This document shows positions 41,039 through 48,883 of a stretch of 64,000 bases of DNA, in pieces. Source of the DNA: Actinophytocola xinjiangensis (GTDB taxonomy: Bacteria; Actinomycetota; Actinomycetes; Mycobacteriales; Pseudonocardiaceae); assembly GCF_001921215.1 (NCBI RefSeq), contig NZ_MSIF01000001.1:372001-436000 (forward strand), read 5' to 3'. The notes under the pieces were generated by a model. That model was not told where the DNA came from and did no database searches. It worked only from the letters and a program-made list of their open reading frames with translations. Positions within the stretch are counted from its first letter, which is position 1. Each line of letters starts with the position of its first letter. Made by a program: the position numbers and the translations under genes.

Positions 41039-42127
41039 TCAGCCTCTCAGCCATTCCGTCCAGCGAGTGAGCTGTTCGTCGTCGTGTTCACCCCACCATT
41101 CCCAGTCGTAGCTCAACTGTTGGGACTTCTGCGGCTCGACGCTGGCCATCCTGGCGCGGTACCGGGGTTCGAGCAGTGCGACGGCCTGCTCGGTCACCGG
41201 GCCGTTGCCGGTCCGGCGGGCCATCTCCGCCTGGTGGCGCGGGCCGAGCGCGAAGCGCAGCAGGTCCAGCGCGCCCTCCCGGTTGGGGGCGTTCGCCGGG
41301 ATCATCCAGTAGTCCCTGGTGTAGATCCCCTGGTTCCACCCGACCTCAAGGGGTTCGCCCTTGTCCACCAGGCCGTAGGCGTCGCCGCCGTAGAACATCG
41401 CGACGTCGACCTGGTCCTCGGTGAAGTAGCGCGCGCCCTGCGCGCCGCTCTCGTACCAGAGGACCTTGTCCTTGATCCGGTCCAGCGACGCGTACGCCTG
41501 GTCGATCTTCTTGTCGGTCAACGGGTACAGCTCGCCCGGGGCGACGCCGTCGGCCAGCAGCGCGGCCTCCAGCACGTAGTTGGGCCGGGCGCCGAACAGC
41601 GCGACCCGGCGGGGGTGGGCGATCGCGTGGTCCCAGACCTGCTTCCAGGTGGTCGGGCCGCCGCCGGGGAACGCGTCGTGGTTGTGGACGATGTTCATGG
41701 ACCAGTACAGGATTCCGACGCCGTGGCTGGCCAGGGCGTCGGCGAAGATGCCGGTGTCGGAGTAGGTGGCGGGGTCGATGGGCGCCCACAGGTTCTCCCG
41801 CTGGCCCCTGGTCAGCCAGGACGCGTCGCCGTGCACCAGGTCGATCTCGCCGGTCGGTCTGGCGGCCTGGGCCTTGACCTTCGCGTACATGTTCTCGGCG
41901 TCGCTGAGTTGGACGACCTCGGTGCCGGTCTGTTCGGTGTAGGGCTCGAAGAGCACCTGCGACTGTGCCTGTTGGAAGACCCCGCCCCAGGAGTCGACGA
42001 CGACCCGCCGGCTCGCGTCGCCGGTGCTGCCGGAGCTGAGGGCGCCGCAACCCGGGAGGAGGAGGGTGACCGTGGCCAGCAGGGCCACGAGCCGGATCCG
42101 TCGACACCCCAGGTTGTCGAAGGTCAA
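41039..42127 (-). CDS. Lipoprotein substrate-binding protein of the ABC importer (PotD-like)
   Basis: A 362-residue secreted lipoprotein. The lipobox LLLPGC places the modified Cys at about residue 27 of a signal that starts RRIRLVALLATVT. The mature protein has the periplasmic-binding fold of the spermidine/putrescine group (VVVDSWGGVFQQAQ, DLVHGDASWL, VGILYWSMNIVHN, ANAPNREGALDLLRFAL). I chose the TTG at 42127 because GGGAGG lies five bases upstream and it gives a proper-length signal; the frame also runs to 42265 without a better site. It is divergent from the SIS isomerase gene across about 227 bases that contain two DasR-like operators. Ligand unknown. Confidence 0.88.
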   Translation of the reverse strand: MTFDNLGCRRIRLVALLATVTLLLPGCGALSSGSTGDASRRVVVDSWGGVFQQAQSQVLFEPYTEQTGTEVVQLSDAENMYAKVKAQAARPTGEIDLVHGDASWLTRGQRENLWAPIDPATYSDTGIFADALASHGVGILYWSMNIVHNHDAFPGGGPTTWKQVWDHAIAHPRRVALFGARPNYVLEAALLADGVAPGELYPLTDKKIDQAYASLDRIKDKVLWYESGAQGARYFTEDQVDVAMFYGGDAYGLVDKGEPLEVGWNQGIYTRDYWMIPANAPNREGALDLLRFALGPRHQAEMARRTGNGPVTEQAVALLEPRYRARMASVEPQKSQQLSYDWEWWGEHDDEQLTRWTEWLRG

Positions 42128-42244
42128 TAGTCCTCCCAGGACGAACGGGCGCAGCCGGCGTCGGACCATCTGGCCCGATGCTACAGGTGGACGTGCGGTA
42201 ACGGAACAGAATCGCGGTGTGGCCGGCGGGGTCCTGACCGGACA

Positions 42245-42260
42245 AGTGGTGTAGACCACT
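42245..42260. promoter_or_regulatory. DasR-like GntR operator (dre-like site 1)
   Basis: AGTGGTGTAGACCACT differs by one base from the AGTGGTCTAGACCACT palindrome bound by DasR-type GntR regulators, which respond to glucosamine-6-phosphate. It lies between the divergent binding-protein and SIS isomerase genes, 94 bases before the isomerase start. Confidence 0.68.
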
Positions 42261-42264
42261 ACCA

Positions 42265-42280
42265 ATTGGTGTGGACCATT
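42265..42280. promoter_or_regulatory. DasR-like GntR operator (dre-like site 2)
   Basis: ATTGGTGTGGACCATT keeps the TGGT...ACCA half-sites of the DasR consensus and begins 20 bases after the start of site 1, two helical turns, so two dimers could bind the same DNA face. A TATAAA box (42312-42317) lies between it and the isomerase start. Confidence 0.58.
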
Positions 42281-42354
42281 TGTTACTGTGTGCGCTGGTG
42301 CTCTGATCTGGTATAAAGCAGGCCGGAAGGCCCGAACTCACACGTGGAGTGGTT

Positions 42355-43236
42355 GTGCCCTACATCGAGGAAGAGATCGCGAGCCAGCCCCAGATGTGGC
42401 GGCAGGCGGCCGCGTTGCTCTCGTCCGGTTCCGTCGCTGGGCTGCCCGAGCCCGGTGAGCGGATCGCCGTGATCGGTTGTGGCACCTCCCAGTTCATGGC
42501 CCAGACCTACGCCCGGCTGCGCGAGGAGACCGGCAAGGGCGAGTCGGACGCGTTCCAGGCCTCGGAGTTCCCGCTGGCCCGGCGCTACGACCGCGTCCTG
42601 GCCATCACCAGGACCGGCACCACCACCGAGGTCGTCCGCACGCTGGACGCCATCGGCGACAGCACGCCGACCACCGTGTTCACCGCCGAGCCGACCAGCG
42701 ACGTCGTCGGCCTGGCCAAGCACGCGGTGATCCTCGACTTCGCCAACGAGCGGTCGGTCGTGCAGACCCGCTTCGCCACCAGCACCATCGCCCTGCTGCG
42801 CGCGCACCTCGGCCAGGACGTCGAGGCGCTGGCCGCCGACGCGGAGGCCGCGCTGGCACTGCCCGTGCCGCGGGAGGCCTTCGACACCAGGCAGTTCACG
42901 TTCCTGGGCACCGGCTGGACGGTGGGCCTGGCCCACGAGGCCGCGCACAAGCTGCGCGAGTCCACCCAGTCCTGGACCGAGTCCTACGCGGGCATGGAGT
43001 ACCGCCACGGCGCCAACTGCGTGGCCGACGAGCGCACGCTGGCCTGGACCTTCGGCGAGCCGGCCCCGAACCTGGTCGAGGACGTGCGGGCCACCGGCGC
43101 CACCGTGGAGGTCGGCGAGCGGGACGCGCTGGTCGAGCTGGTGCGGGTGCACCAGCTGGCGGTCGAACTGGCGGCGGCCAAGGGGTTGGACGTGGACAAC
43201 CCGCGCAACCTGACCCGCTCGGTCATCCTGACCTGA
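42355..43236 (+). CDS. SIS-domain phosphosugar isomerase-like protein
   Basis: A 293-residue cytosolic protein resembling the isomerase half of GlmS and AgaS/FrlB-type enzymes. It starts YIEEEIASQPQMW. The first SIS unit has VIGCGTSQFMAQ and AITRTGTTTEVVRTLDAIGD; the second has FLGTGWTVGLAHEAAHKLRESTQSW with SYAGMEYRHG, a pattern used for phosphosugar binding. Such proteins interconvert aldose/ketose phosphates with or without loss of an amino group. I chose the GTG at 42355, five bases after GGAG; a GTG at 42349 is also in frame. Two DasR-like sites upstream support a link to amino-sugar metabolism. It converges on the ACP gene with an 8-base gap. Confidence 0.85.
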   Translation: MPYIEEEIASQPQMWRQAAALLSSGSVAGLPEPGERIAVIGCGTSQFMAQTYARLREETGKGESDAFQASEFPLARRYDRVLAITRTGTTTEVVRTLDAIGDSTPTTVFTAEPTSDVVGLAKHAVILDFANERSVVQTRFATSTIALLRAHLGQDVEALAADAEAALALPVPREAFDTRQFTFLGTGWTVGLAHEAAHKLRESTQSWTESYAGMEYRHGANCVADERTLAWTFGEPAPNLVEDVRATGATVEVGERDALVELVRVHQLAVELAAAKGLDVDNPRNLTRSVILT

Positions 43237-43244
43237 GCCGGAAC

Positions 43245-43493
43245 TCAGTCCGTCCGCAGGTTCGCCACCACCGACCACAGCGCCGCCGCCGAGGCGAACG
43301 TCTCGGCGCGGAGCTGGTCGTCGGGGATCCGCACCCCGTACAGCTCCTCGACGTCGAGCAGCAGGCCCACGGTCGACATCGAGTCGAGGCCGAGGTCGGG
43401 CAGCGAGGTACTGGCGGTGAGCGGACTGCCGTCGGACAGCAGCGGCAGGTAGGTCCGCAGCAGCTTGTCGAACTCCGCCGGCCACTCGGTCAT
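43245..43493 (-). CDS. Acyl/peptidyl carrier protein
   Basis: An 82-residue carrier protein with phosphopantetheine motif DLGLDSMSTVGLLLDVEELYGV (Ser in DSM) and a final helix ending VANLRTD. Its ATG overlaps the stop of the PLP decarboxylase (ATGA), so carrier and decarboxylase are made together. No condensing enzyme is nearby. It probably carries an amino acid or small acyl group on which the decarboxylase acts. Confidence 0.9.
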   Translation of the reverse strand: MTEWPAEFDKLLRTYLPLLSDGSPLTASTSLPDLGLDSMSTVGLLLDVEELYGVRIPDDQLRAETFASAAALWSVVANLRTD

Positions 43494-44728
43494 GTCCGCT
43501 CCAGGGGGTCGAGGGGTGTGCGGCGCAGTTCCAGGCGCGAGGCGTCCAGCACCGTCCCGCCGCGCAGCACGATCTCGGCGGCCGCCGGGCGGCCGAGGAA
43601 GCCGATCAGGCTCGCGGTCAGCCCGTAGGCGCCGACGTTGGGGATCACCACCAGCTCACCGCGACGGTAGGTCCCGGTCGCGCTGTCCCGGGACAACAGG
43701 TCGGCCGGAGTACACAGTGGACCGACGATGGTGACGCCGTTGCCGGTGGCCGGCGTGCCGGTGGCGGCGACCGGGACGGCGGCCATGGGCAGCAGCCGGC
43801 CGAGGCCGGCCAGGCCGCCGAGGTGGTTGATCCCGCTGTCCAGCACGACGAACGTGCGGTCCCGGCTGTGCTTGACGTCGGCGACCGTGGCGACCAGCCG
43901 CCCGCAGGTGCCGGTCAGGTAGCGCCCGGACTCGAAGGCCACCACCGGTTTCCCGGCGCGCCAGCCGGGGAAGTGCTGGTCCAGGCCGGATTCGAGCAGC
44001 GGACGCAGCTCGGCGTAGTCCGGCCGCGAGCCGGGGTTGGCGTAGGGCGCGGCGAACCCGCCGCCCAGGTCGAGCACCGCCGGGTCGAGGCCGGTCTCCG
44101 CGCGCAGCCTGGCGGCCTGCTCCAGGTTGGCCAGCGCCTCGGCGGCGATCGTGGTGGCGTCGCGGGCGTTGCTCAGCGAGAAGAAGTGCAGGCCGGTGAC
44201 CCGCCCGCCCGGCCGGGGCGCGAACCGGTCCGGGTGCGCGGCGACCTCGTCGGCGTCCAGGCCGAACTGGGACGCCACCCCGGTCATCCGCAGGCCGCTG
44301 CCGCCGTGCGCCCGGTGGGCGTTCACCCGGACCAGACAGTCCACAGTGGAGTCCAGGGCGTCGGCGGTGGCGGTGACCCGCTGGTAGTCGGCGACCGACT
44401 CCACCGAGAAACCCCGCACCCCGGCACCGACGGCCGCCGCGATCTCCTCGCCGGACTTGCCGGGACCGGTGTAGAGGCACTGGTCACCGGTGAAACCGGC
44501 GGCCAGCGCCGCCGCCAGCTCGCCGGTCGAGCTGATCTCGGCACGGGCGCCGGCCAGCCGCAGCGCGCCGGCCAGCACCGGGTGCGGGTTGGCCTTGAGC
44601 GAGTAGTACAGCAGCGCGCCCTCGGGCAGCGCGCCGCGCAGGGCGGTCACCGCCGCGTCCACCTCGTCGAGTTCGTACAGGTAGCACGGCGTGCCGAAGC
44701 GCCGGACCAGGTCGGGCAGGCCGGTCAC
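43490..44728 (-). CDS. Fold-type III PLP-dependent decarboxylase (DAP/ornithine decarboxylase-like)
   Basis: A 412-residue PLP enzyme with an alanine-racemase-like barrel and C-terminal beta domain. The PLP lysine is in LLYYSLKANPHPVLAGAL; other features are QCLYTGPGKSGEEI, the His/Gly region GLHFFSLSNARDATT, VLDLGGGFAAPY, and the C-terminal CTPADLLSRD (the substrate Cys/Asp motif of DAP decarboxylases) and NVGAYGLTASLIGFLG. The GTG at 44728 overlaps the nucleotidyltransferase stop (GTGA). With a coupled ACP it is reminiscent of BtrK/BtrI of butirosin synthesis, where the decarboxylase acts on a carrier-bound glutamyl group; this parallel is inference. Two GTCCAC-type palindromes lie in the gene. 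Confidence 0.88.
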   Translation of the reverse strand: MTGLPDLVRRFGTPCYLYELDEVDAAVTALRGALPEGALLYYSLKANPHPVLAGALRLAGARAEISSTGELAAALAAGFTGDQCLYTGPGKSGEEIAAAVGAGVRGFSVESVADYQRVTATADALDSTVDCLVRVNAHRAHGGSGLRMTGVASQFGLDADEVAAHPDRFAPRPGGRVTGLHFFSLSNARDATTIAAEALANLEQAARLRAETGLDPAVLDLGGGFAAPYANPGSRPDYAELRPLLESGLDQHFPGWRAGKPVVAFESGRYLTGTCGRLVATVADVKHSRDRTFVVLDSGINHLGGLAGLGRLLPMAAVPVAATGTPATGNGVTIVGPLCTPADLLSRDSATGTYRRGELVVIPNVGAYGLTASLIGFLGRPAAAEIVLRGGTVLDASRLELRRTPLDPLERT

Positions 44729-45864
44729 CGCAGACCGGCGCGGGCCGCCGCGGCGAACCGGGGCTCCGGCGCGGGCAGCAGCGACAGCGGCCCGGCCGAA
44801 CGCAGCCGCTCGCGCATGTCGCCGGTCCACGACAGGTACCGGCCGTTCTCCGCGCACGCGCTGTGCAGCCAGCCCTGGTCGCGGTAGTCCTCCAGACCGA
44901 GCCCGGCGACGATGTCACTGCCGAACAGCGCGTCGACGTGGTGGCCGACCCAGGCGACCGGGGGAGCGATCGCGTGCCGCTCGACCAGCGCGGCCAGGCT
45001 GGCGACCCCGGCGGCGTCCAACCCGTTCCACAGCCGCCAGATGTCGCCGTACTGGAGGAGCCGGTTGCCGTTCATCGTGCGCTCGAACCAGGACTCGCGG
45101 AACAGGTGGGTCACCGCGAAGACCACGTCGTAGGGCTCGGTGAGCGCCGGCAGGTCCACCGACCCGTCCGGGACCGGCACCTCGACCCGGCGCACCTCGG
45201 CCAGTACCTCGTCCATCGGGATGTGCCAGGCGGCGCCGAACCAGGTGATGTCGAAGCAGATGTCCACGACGAAACAGGGCCGCGCCTGGCCGGTCAGCGG
45301 CCGGTGGAAGTGCGGCAGGTGGTCGGGGAACAGCCGGTACATCGCCAGGTCCCGCCGGGAGCGCGGGACCAGGCTGTCGGACAGGTACTGGAAGTCCAGG
45401 TTGGGCAGGTAGTCCAACTCGGCCATCGTCGCCTCGGCGCGCGCGGCGTTCTCCGGGTGGATCATCACGTCGATGTCGTCGAACACGCGCCCGCCCGACC
45501 CGTGGTAGAGCGAGGACTGGAACACCACGCCCTTCGTGCACACCGCCGGCACCCCGTTGCCGGCCAGCGCCTCCACCACCCGGGCGGCCTCGGCGGCGGC
45601 CGTGGCGCCCAGGTGCCGGTTCACCTGTCTGGCCTCGACCAGAATGCGGCGGAACGGTGGCGGAACAAGGCGCATACCGTCCGATTCGATGACGAAATCG
45701 GCGAGTCGCGGCAGCATCCGTTGGGTTGCCGCGAGAACCGTCAGCTGATTCCAGTCGATACCGGTCAACAGCGAGTCGATGTCCGTTTCCGGATCACCCG
45801 CCGACGAGTCGTGGACGCAGGTGTATTCGAGAAGGTGCCAGGCTTCGGCGGCCCCGGTGGTCAC
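44725..45864 (-). CDS. NTP_transf_5-like nucleotidyltransferase family protein (first copy)
   Basis: A protein of about 379 residues. The central signature is VCTKGVVFQSSLYHGSGGRVFDDIDVMIHPEN, with the KG...DxD pattern of the nucleotidyltransferase-like family often found near peptide-modification genes. LTEPYDVVFAVTHLFRESWF lies in the helical C-terminal half. The start is uncertain: the frame is open to 45891, but I prefer the GTG at 45864. It is coupled to the decarboxylase. A second family member (50898-52025) lies in the peptide operon. Members transfer nucleotidyl groups or are of unknown activity; the substrate here is not readable. Confidence 0.72.
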   Translation of the reverse strand: MTTGAAEAWHLLEYTCVHDSSAGDPETDIDSLLTGIDWNQLTVLAATQRMLPRLADFVIESDGMRLVPPPFRRILVEARQVNRHLGATAAAEAARVVEALAGNGVPAVCTKGVVFQSSLYHGSGGRVFDDIDVMIHPENAARAEATMAELDYLPNLDFQYLSDSLVPRSRRDLAMYRLFPDHLPHFHRPLTGQARPCFVVDICFDITWFGAAWHIPMDEVLAEVRRVEVPVPDGSVDLPALTEPYDVVFAVTHLFRESWFERTMNGNRLLQYGDIWRLWNGLDAAGVASLAALVERHAIAPPVAWVGHHVDALFGSDIVAGLGLEDYRDQGWLHSACAENGRYLSWTGDMRERLRSAGPLSLLPAPEPRFAAAARAGLR

Positions 45865-45913
45865 GCAGACCGAGGTTTCCAGCCACCACAACCGGTGTCA
45901 AGACCGGCCGTGG

Positions 45914-46708
45914 TCACGGGAATTCCAGTGTTCCCCGGCGCCGGCCCAGTCCGACGAGGGCGGCCAGCAGCGACGCGCCGATACCGAGCCAGCCGACACC
46001 GACCAGTACCAGCAGGCCGGCATTCGACAGAATGGTGAACGTGATTTCTTCTCGGCTCAGCCGGTGAAGTGCGTCCAGGCCGTAGGTCGCGGGCAGCAGG
46101 TGCGCCACGAATCGCACGCCGGCCGGCCAGAAGTCCACCGGAACCACCGCGCCGGAGATCGCCGTCGTGATCGCCGTGACGACCGCGCCGACCAGATTTC
46201 TCAGCTCGATGAAACCGAGTACCAGCATCGAGACGGCGAACCCGAACAGATACGTGGCCAGACAGGTGAGCACCAGGACCGCCCAGGCGAGCAACGCCGT
46301 CCCCACCGTCCAGCCCACCCCGAACACCGGACCGAGCGCGAACAGCGCGATCGACGAGGTCGCCAGCGCGCTGGGGATCCACTGCACGCTGCGGCCGAGG
46401 AACACCGGCACCATGCTGACCGGGGCGACCACCAGCAGCGGCAGCGTGCCGGCCTGACGTTCCCAGGCCGTCGACGCGCACACCAGCAGGACCTCGGTCA
46501 CCATGACCGTCACCGCCCCGCCGACCAGCAGGAACCGTTGCTGGGCCGGTGACTCCAGCAGCGTGCCGATCAGCGCGTAGAACGCCACCTGCGCGAGCAC
46601 CCGCACCAGCCAGCCGAACACCCAGCTCGCTGGCGTGTAGATGACCACGAGGTCGGCGAACGCGTTGGCCGCACTGGCCCGCCCGACCCGCCACCACGTG
46701 CTCACCAC
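45914..46708 (-). CDS. ABC-2 type transporter permease
   Basis: A 264-residue membrane protein with about six TM helices (for example LLAWAVLVLTCLATYLFGFAVSMLVLG and LSNAGLLVLVGVGWLGIGASLLAAL) and a STAWERQAGTLPLLVVAP cytoplasmic segment typical of ABC-2 exporters. Start GTG at 46708. It lies 10 bases downstream of the second permease and is part of an ATPase-permease-permease exporter in one leftward operon. Confidence 0.87.
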   Translation of the reverse strand: MVSTWWRVGRASAANAFADLVVIYTPASWVFGWLVRVLAQVAFYALIGTLLESPAQQRFLLVGGAVTVMVTEVLLVCASTAWERQAGTLPLLVVAPVSMVPVFLGRSVQWIPSALATSSIALFALGPVFGVGWTVGTALLAWAVLVLTCLATYLFGFAVSMLVLGFIELRNLVGAVVTAITTAISGAVVPVDFWPAGVRFVAHLLPATYGLDALHRLSREEITFTILSNAGLLVLVGVGWLGIGASLLAALVGLGRRRGTLEFP

Positions 46709-46718
46709 GTGTTCATCC

Positions 46719-47489
46719 TCAGCCTCCGAGGGCGATCGATCCGGTGCGCCGTGCCCGGCGCAGCACGACCGACAGCAGCCACCAGCTCAGCGCCGCCCCG
46801 GCAGCGCCGAGACCCAGCACCATCCCCACCCGCAGCACCGGGGAGTCCGGGGCGGCCGGGCGGAGGCTGTCGCGCAGCAGGTCCGCGCTCCACGACAGGA
46901 ACACCACGGTGCTCACCGGGCGCAGGAACGCCGGCAGCAGCGCGACCGGCACCAGCACCCCGCCCAGGACGTAGAACGGGAAACTCAGCGAGTTCTGGAA
47001 GATCCGCGCCGACCGGGACAGCACGAACAGCGAGGTCATCACTCCGGCGTGGCCGCTCATCGCCAGCACGGTCGCCAGCAGCGTCACCGCGAACAGGCCC
47101 GGGTGCGCGACACGCAGCGGTACCCCGAACACCACCGTCGCCACCAGCCAGGACTCCACCAGCCCGAGCAGGCTCACCACGGTGACCACCAGCACCCGGC
47201 CGGTGAACAGCGGCCAGAGCCGGGCCGGGGTGGCCACCAGCACCTCGAAGGTCCCGGTGGCCCGCTCGGCGTCGATCATGTCGCCGGCGATCAGCAGGGA
47301 CATGCCCCACAACGCGATCAGCGCCGGCGCGAGCACCGCGTTCACCGCCAGGTCGGGGCGGCCGTTGTGCTCGACGACCGCGAGGAACACCACCGTCAGC
47401 AGCGGGGTGGTGGCCAGGGCGATCAGGTCGCCGGGGGAGCGGCGCAGCAGCCGCAGCTGGTAGGCCGCGCCGGTGAGCAGCAGGCGCAT
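46719..47489 (-). CDS. ABC-2 type transporter permease
   Basis: A 256-residue permease with an N-terminal cytoplasmic helix (LLRRSPGDLIALATTPLLTVVFLAVV), six TM spans and the IDAERATGTFEVLVATPA loop used by ABC-2 permeases for coupling. The ATG at 47489 overlaps the ATPase stop by one base. It likely pairs with the other permease to export the product or peptide made by the surrounding genes. Confidence 0.87.
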   Translation of the reverse strand: MRLLLTGAAYQLRLLRRSPGDLIALATTPLLTVVFLAVVEHNGRPDLAVNAVLAPALIALWGMSLLIAGDMIDAERATGTFEVLVATPARLWPLFTGRVLVVTVVSLLGLVESWLVATVVFGVPLRVAHPGLFAVTLLATVLAMSGHAGVMTSLFVLSRSARIFQNSLSFPFYVLGGVLVPVALLPAFLRPVSTVVFLSWSADLLRDSLRPAAPDSPVLRVGMVLGLGAAGAALSWWLLSVVLRRARRTGSIALGG

Positions 47490-48463
47490 CAGTCGACCCT
47501 CATGCCCCGCTGCCCACCCATCAGGTGCAGGTAGATCTCCTCCAGGCTCGGCTCGCTGTTGCGGATCCTGGTCACCTCCGCGTCGACCAGGGCGCGCAGG
47601 ACGGCGGTCGCGGCGGGCCGGTCGGTCGCGTGGAAGCGGACGTACCCGTCGGGCAGGTCCTCGACCCGCTCGACCCCGGCGATGGTGCTCACCCGCGCCC
47701 GCGTCGGCTCCGTCACACCGAGCGCGTCGATGCGTTCGTACCGGGACACCAGCGCGGACAGCGTGGCCGGGTCGGCGTCCAGGATCGTGCCGTTGTCGAT
47801 GAACGAGACCCGGTCACAGACCTGTTCGGCCTCGGCCATGTTGTGCGTGGTGAGCAGGATCGTCCTGCCCTCCGCGCGCAGCTGGCCGACCAGCGCGCGG
47901 AACTCGGTGGCGGCCACCGGGTCGAGGCCGTCGGTCGGCTCGTCGAGCAGCAGCAGCTCCGGGTCGGCGATCAGGCCCCTGGCGAGGTGCACGCGCTGCT
48001 TCATGCCCCGGGAGAAGGTCTCGACGCGGTCGTGCTGGCGGGTGGTGAGGCCGAACCGTTCGGTCAGCTCGTCGATCCTGGACCTCAGCGCGGTGCCGTG
48101 CAGGCCGTACAGCGCGCCCCAGTGCCGCAGGTTCTGCCGGGCGGTGAGCCGGCCGTAGAGCCCCCGGTCGCCGCCGAGGACGATGCCGATCCGCCGGCGG
48201 ACCGCGCGCGGGTCGGTGACCACGTCCGACCCGCACACGGTGACCGTGCCGGCCGTGGGCAGCAGAATGGTCGCGAGAATTTTGCACAATGTGGTCTTGC
48301 CGGCACCGTTCGGGCCGAGCAGGCCGTGGACCTCGCCGTATTCAACAATGAGATTGACGTGATCAAGGGCGATGGTCCCGGTGATCGGGCGACGAGCGAG
48401 GAATATTCGGTGGGAAAACGTCCGGGTGAGACCTTCGATCTCGATGCAGGGCGATTCCGTCAT
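47489..48463 (-). CDS. ABC transporter ATP-binding protein (exporter)
   Basis: A 324-residue ATPase of the drug/antibiotic/peptide export group. Walker A GLLGPNGAGKTT, signature FSRGMKQRVHLARGL, Walker B ELLLLDEPTDGLDPV and switch His in LLTTHN are intact. A DUF4162-like C-terminal extension follows. I chose the ATG at 48463 with GGAGGGACAGGGA upstream rather than a TTG at 48520. It is divergent from the 23-residue peptide gene across 257 bases, which makes it the likely exporter for that system. Confidence 0.92.
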   Translation of the reverse strand: MTESPCIEIEGLTRTFSHRIFLARRPITGTIALDHVNLIVEYGEVHGLLGPNGAGKTTLCKILATILLPTAGTVTVCGSDVVTDPRAVRRRIGIVLGGDRGLYGRLTARQNLRHWGALYGLHGTALRSRIDELTERFGLTTRQHDRVETFSRGMKQRVHLARGLIADPELLLLDEPTDGLDPVAATEFRALVGQLRAEGRTILLTTHNMAEAEQVCDRVSFIDNGTILDADPATLSALVSRYERIDALGVTEPTRARVSTIAGVERVEDLPDGYVRFHATDRPAATAVLRALVDAEVTRIRNSEPSLEEIYLHLMGGQRGMRVD

Positions 48464-48533
48464 TCCCTGTCCCTCCACGGCGGATCGCCTGACCGTCACA
48501 TGAGGGGTAGGGATTGTCAAGTGTCGCAGGGGC

Positions 48534-48563
48534 TTGCGGGGTTCGGTGGGCCACTGCTAGCCT
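48534..48563 (+). promoter_or_regulatory. Possible promoter of the short-peptide operon
   Basis: TTGCGG and TAGCCT boxes separated by 18 bases lie in the divergent gap, pointing to the peptide gene with a leader of about 150 bases. The match to vegetative consensus is moderate and unverified. Confidence 0.35.
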
Positions 48564-48720
48564 GGCGCTCGGGGGGACTGGATAGCTGACCAGTCGTGCT
48601 GGCGCTGTTTTCGCGCACCACCCTACCCAATTCCGTTCCCGGTTGCGGGTATTTCGCGGTTGATCCGTTCTCCGGTTTCCCTCGGCCAGTTCCCACTCAC
48701 TGTCGCCGAAAGGAGAGGAA

Positions 48721-48792
48721 ATGACGCGCAAGCACGTGGCGACCCTGCGGCCGAAGTTGGTCGTGAAGGCCAAGGGCAGGGGAAAGAAATAA
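48721..48792 (+). CDS. 23-residue Lys/Arg-rich peptide, candidate RiPP precursor
   Basis: A 24-codon frame (ATG to TAA), too short for routine gene calls but with one of the best ribosome sites of the window: GAAAGGAGAGG just before the ATG. The product starts MTRKHVATLRPK and ends KAKGRGKK, with six Lys, three Arg, one His and no Asp, Glu, Ser or Cys. It is the first gene of a rightward operon with an M16 peptidase, an acetyltransferase and a nucleotidyltransferase, opposite an ABC exporter. The context resembles short precursor peptides such as PqqA. Alternatives: a leader peptide controlling translation, or a small cationic structural peptide. No family is recognised. Confidence 0.65.
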   Translation: MTRKHVATLRPKLVVKAKGRGKK

Positions 48793-48883
48793 GTAGGTGA
48801 AACCGGCGCGCGGCCGGGGTACTGACGAGCCGCGCGCCCATTTCGTCGCGCCCGTTCCTCGTCGCGCACGATGGGAGACGCCG

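Noticed and set aside
42285-42330. Full sigma-70 promoter for the SIS isomerase
   Set aside because: A TATAAA box is present at 42312-42317, but no acceptable -35 box lies 16-18 bases upstream; mentioned only in passing.
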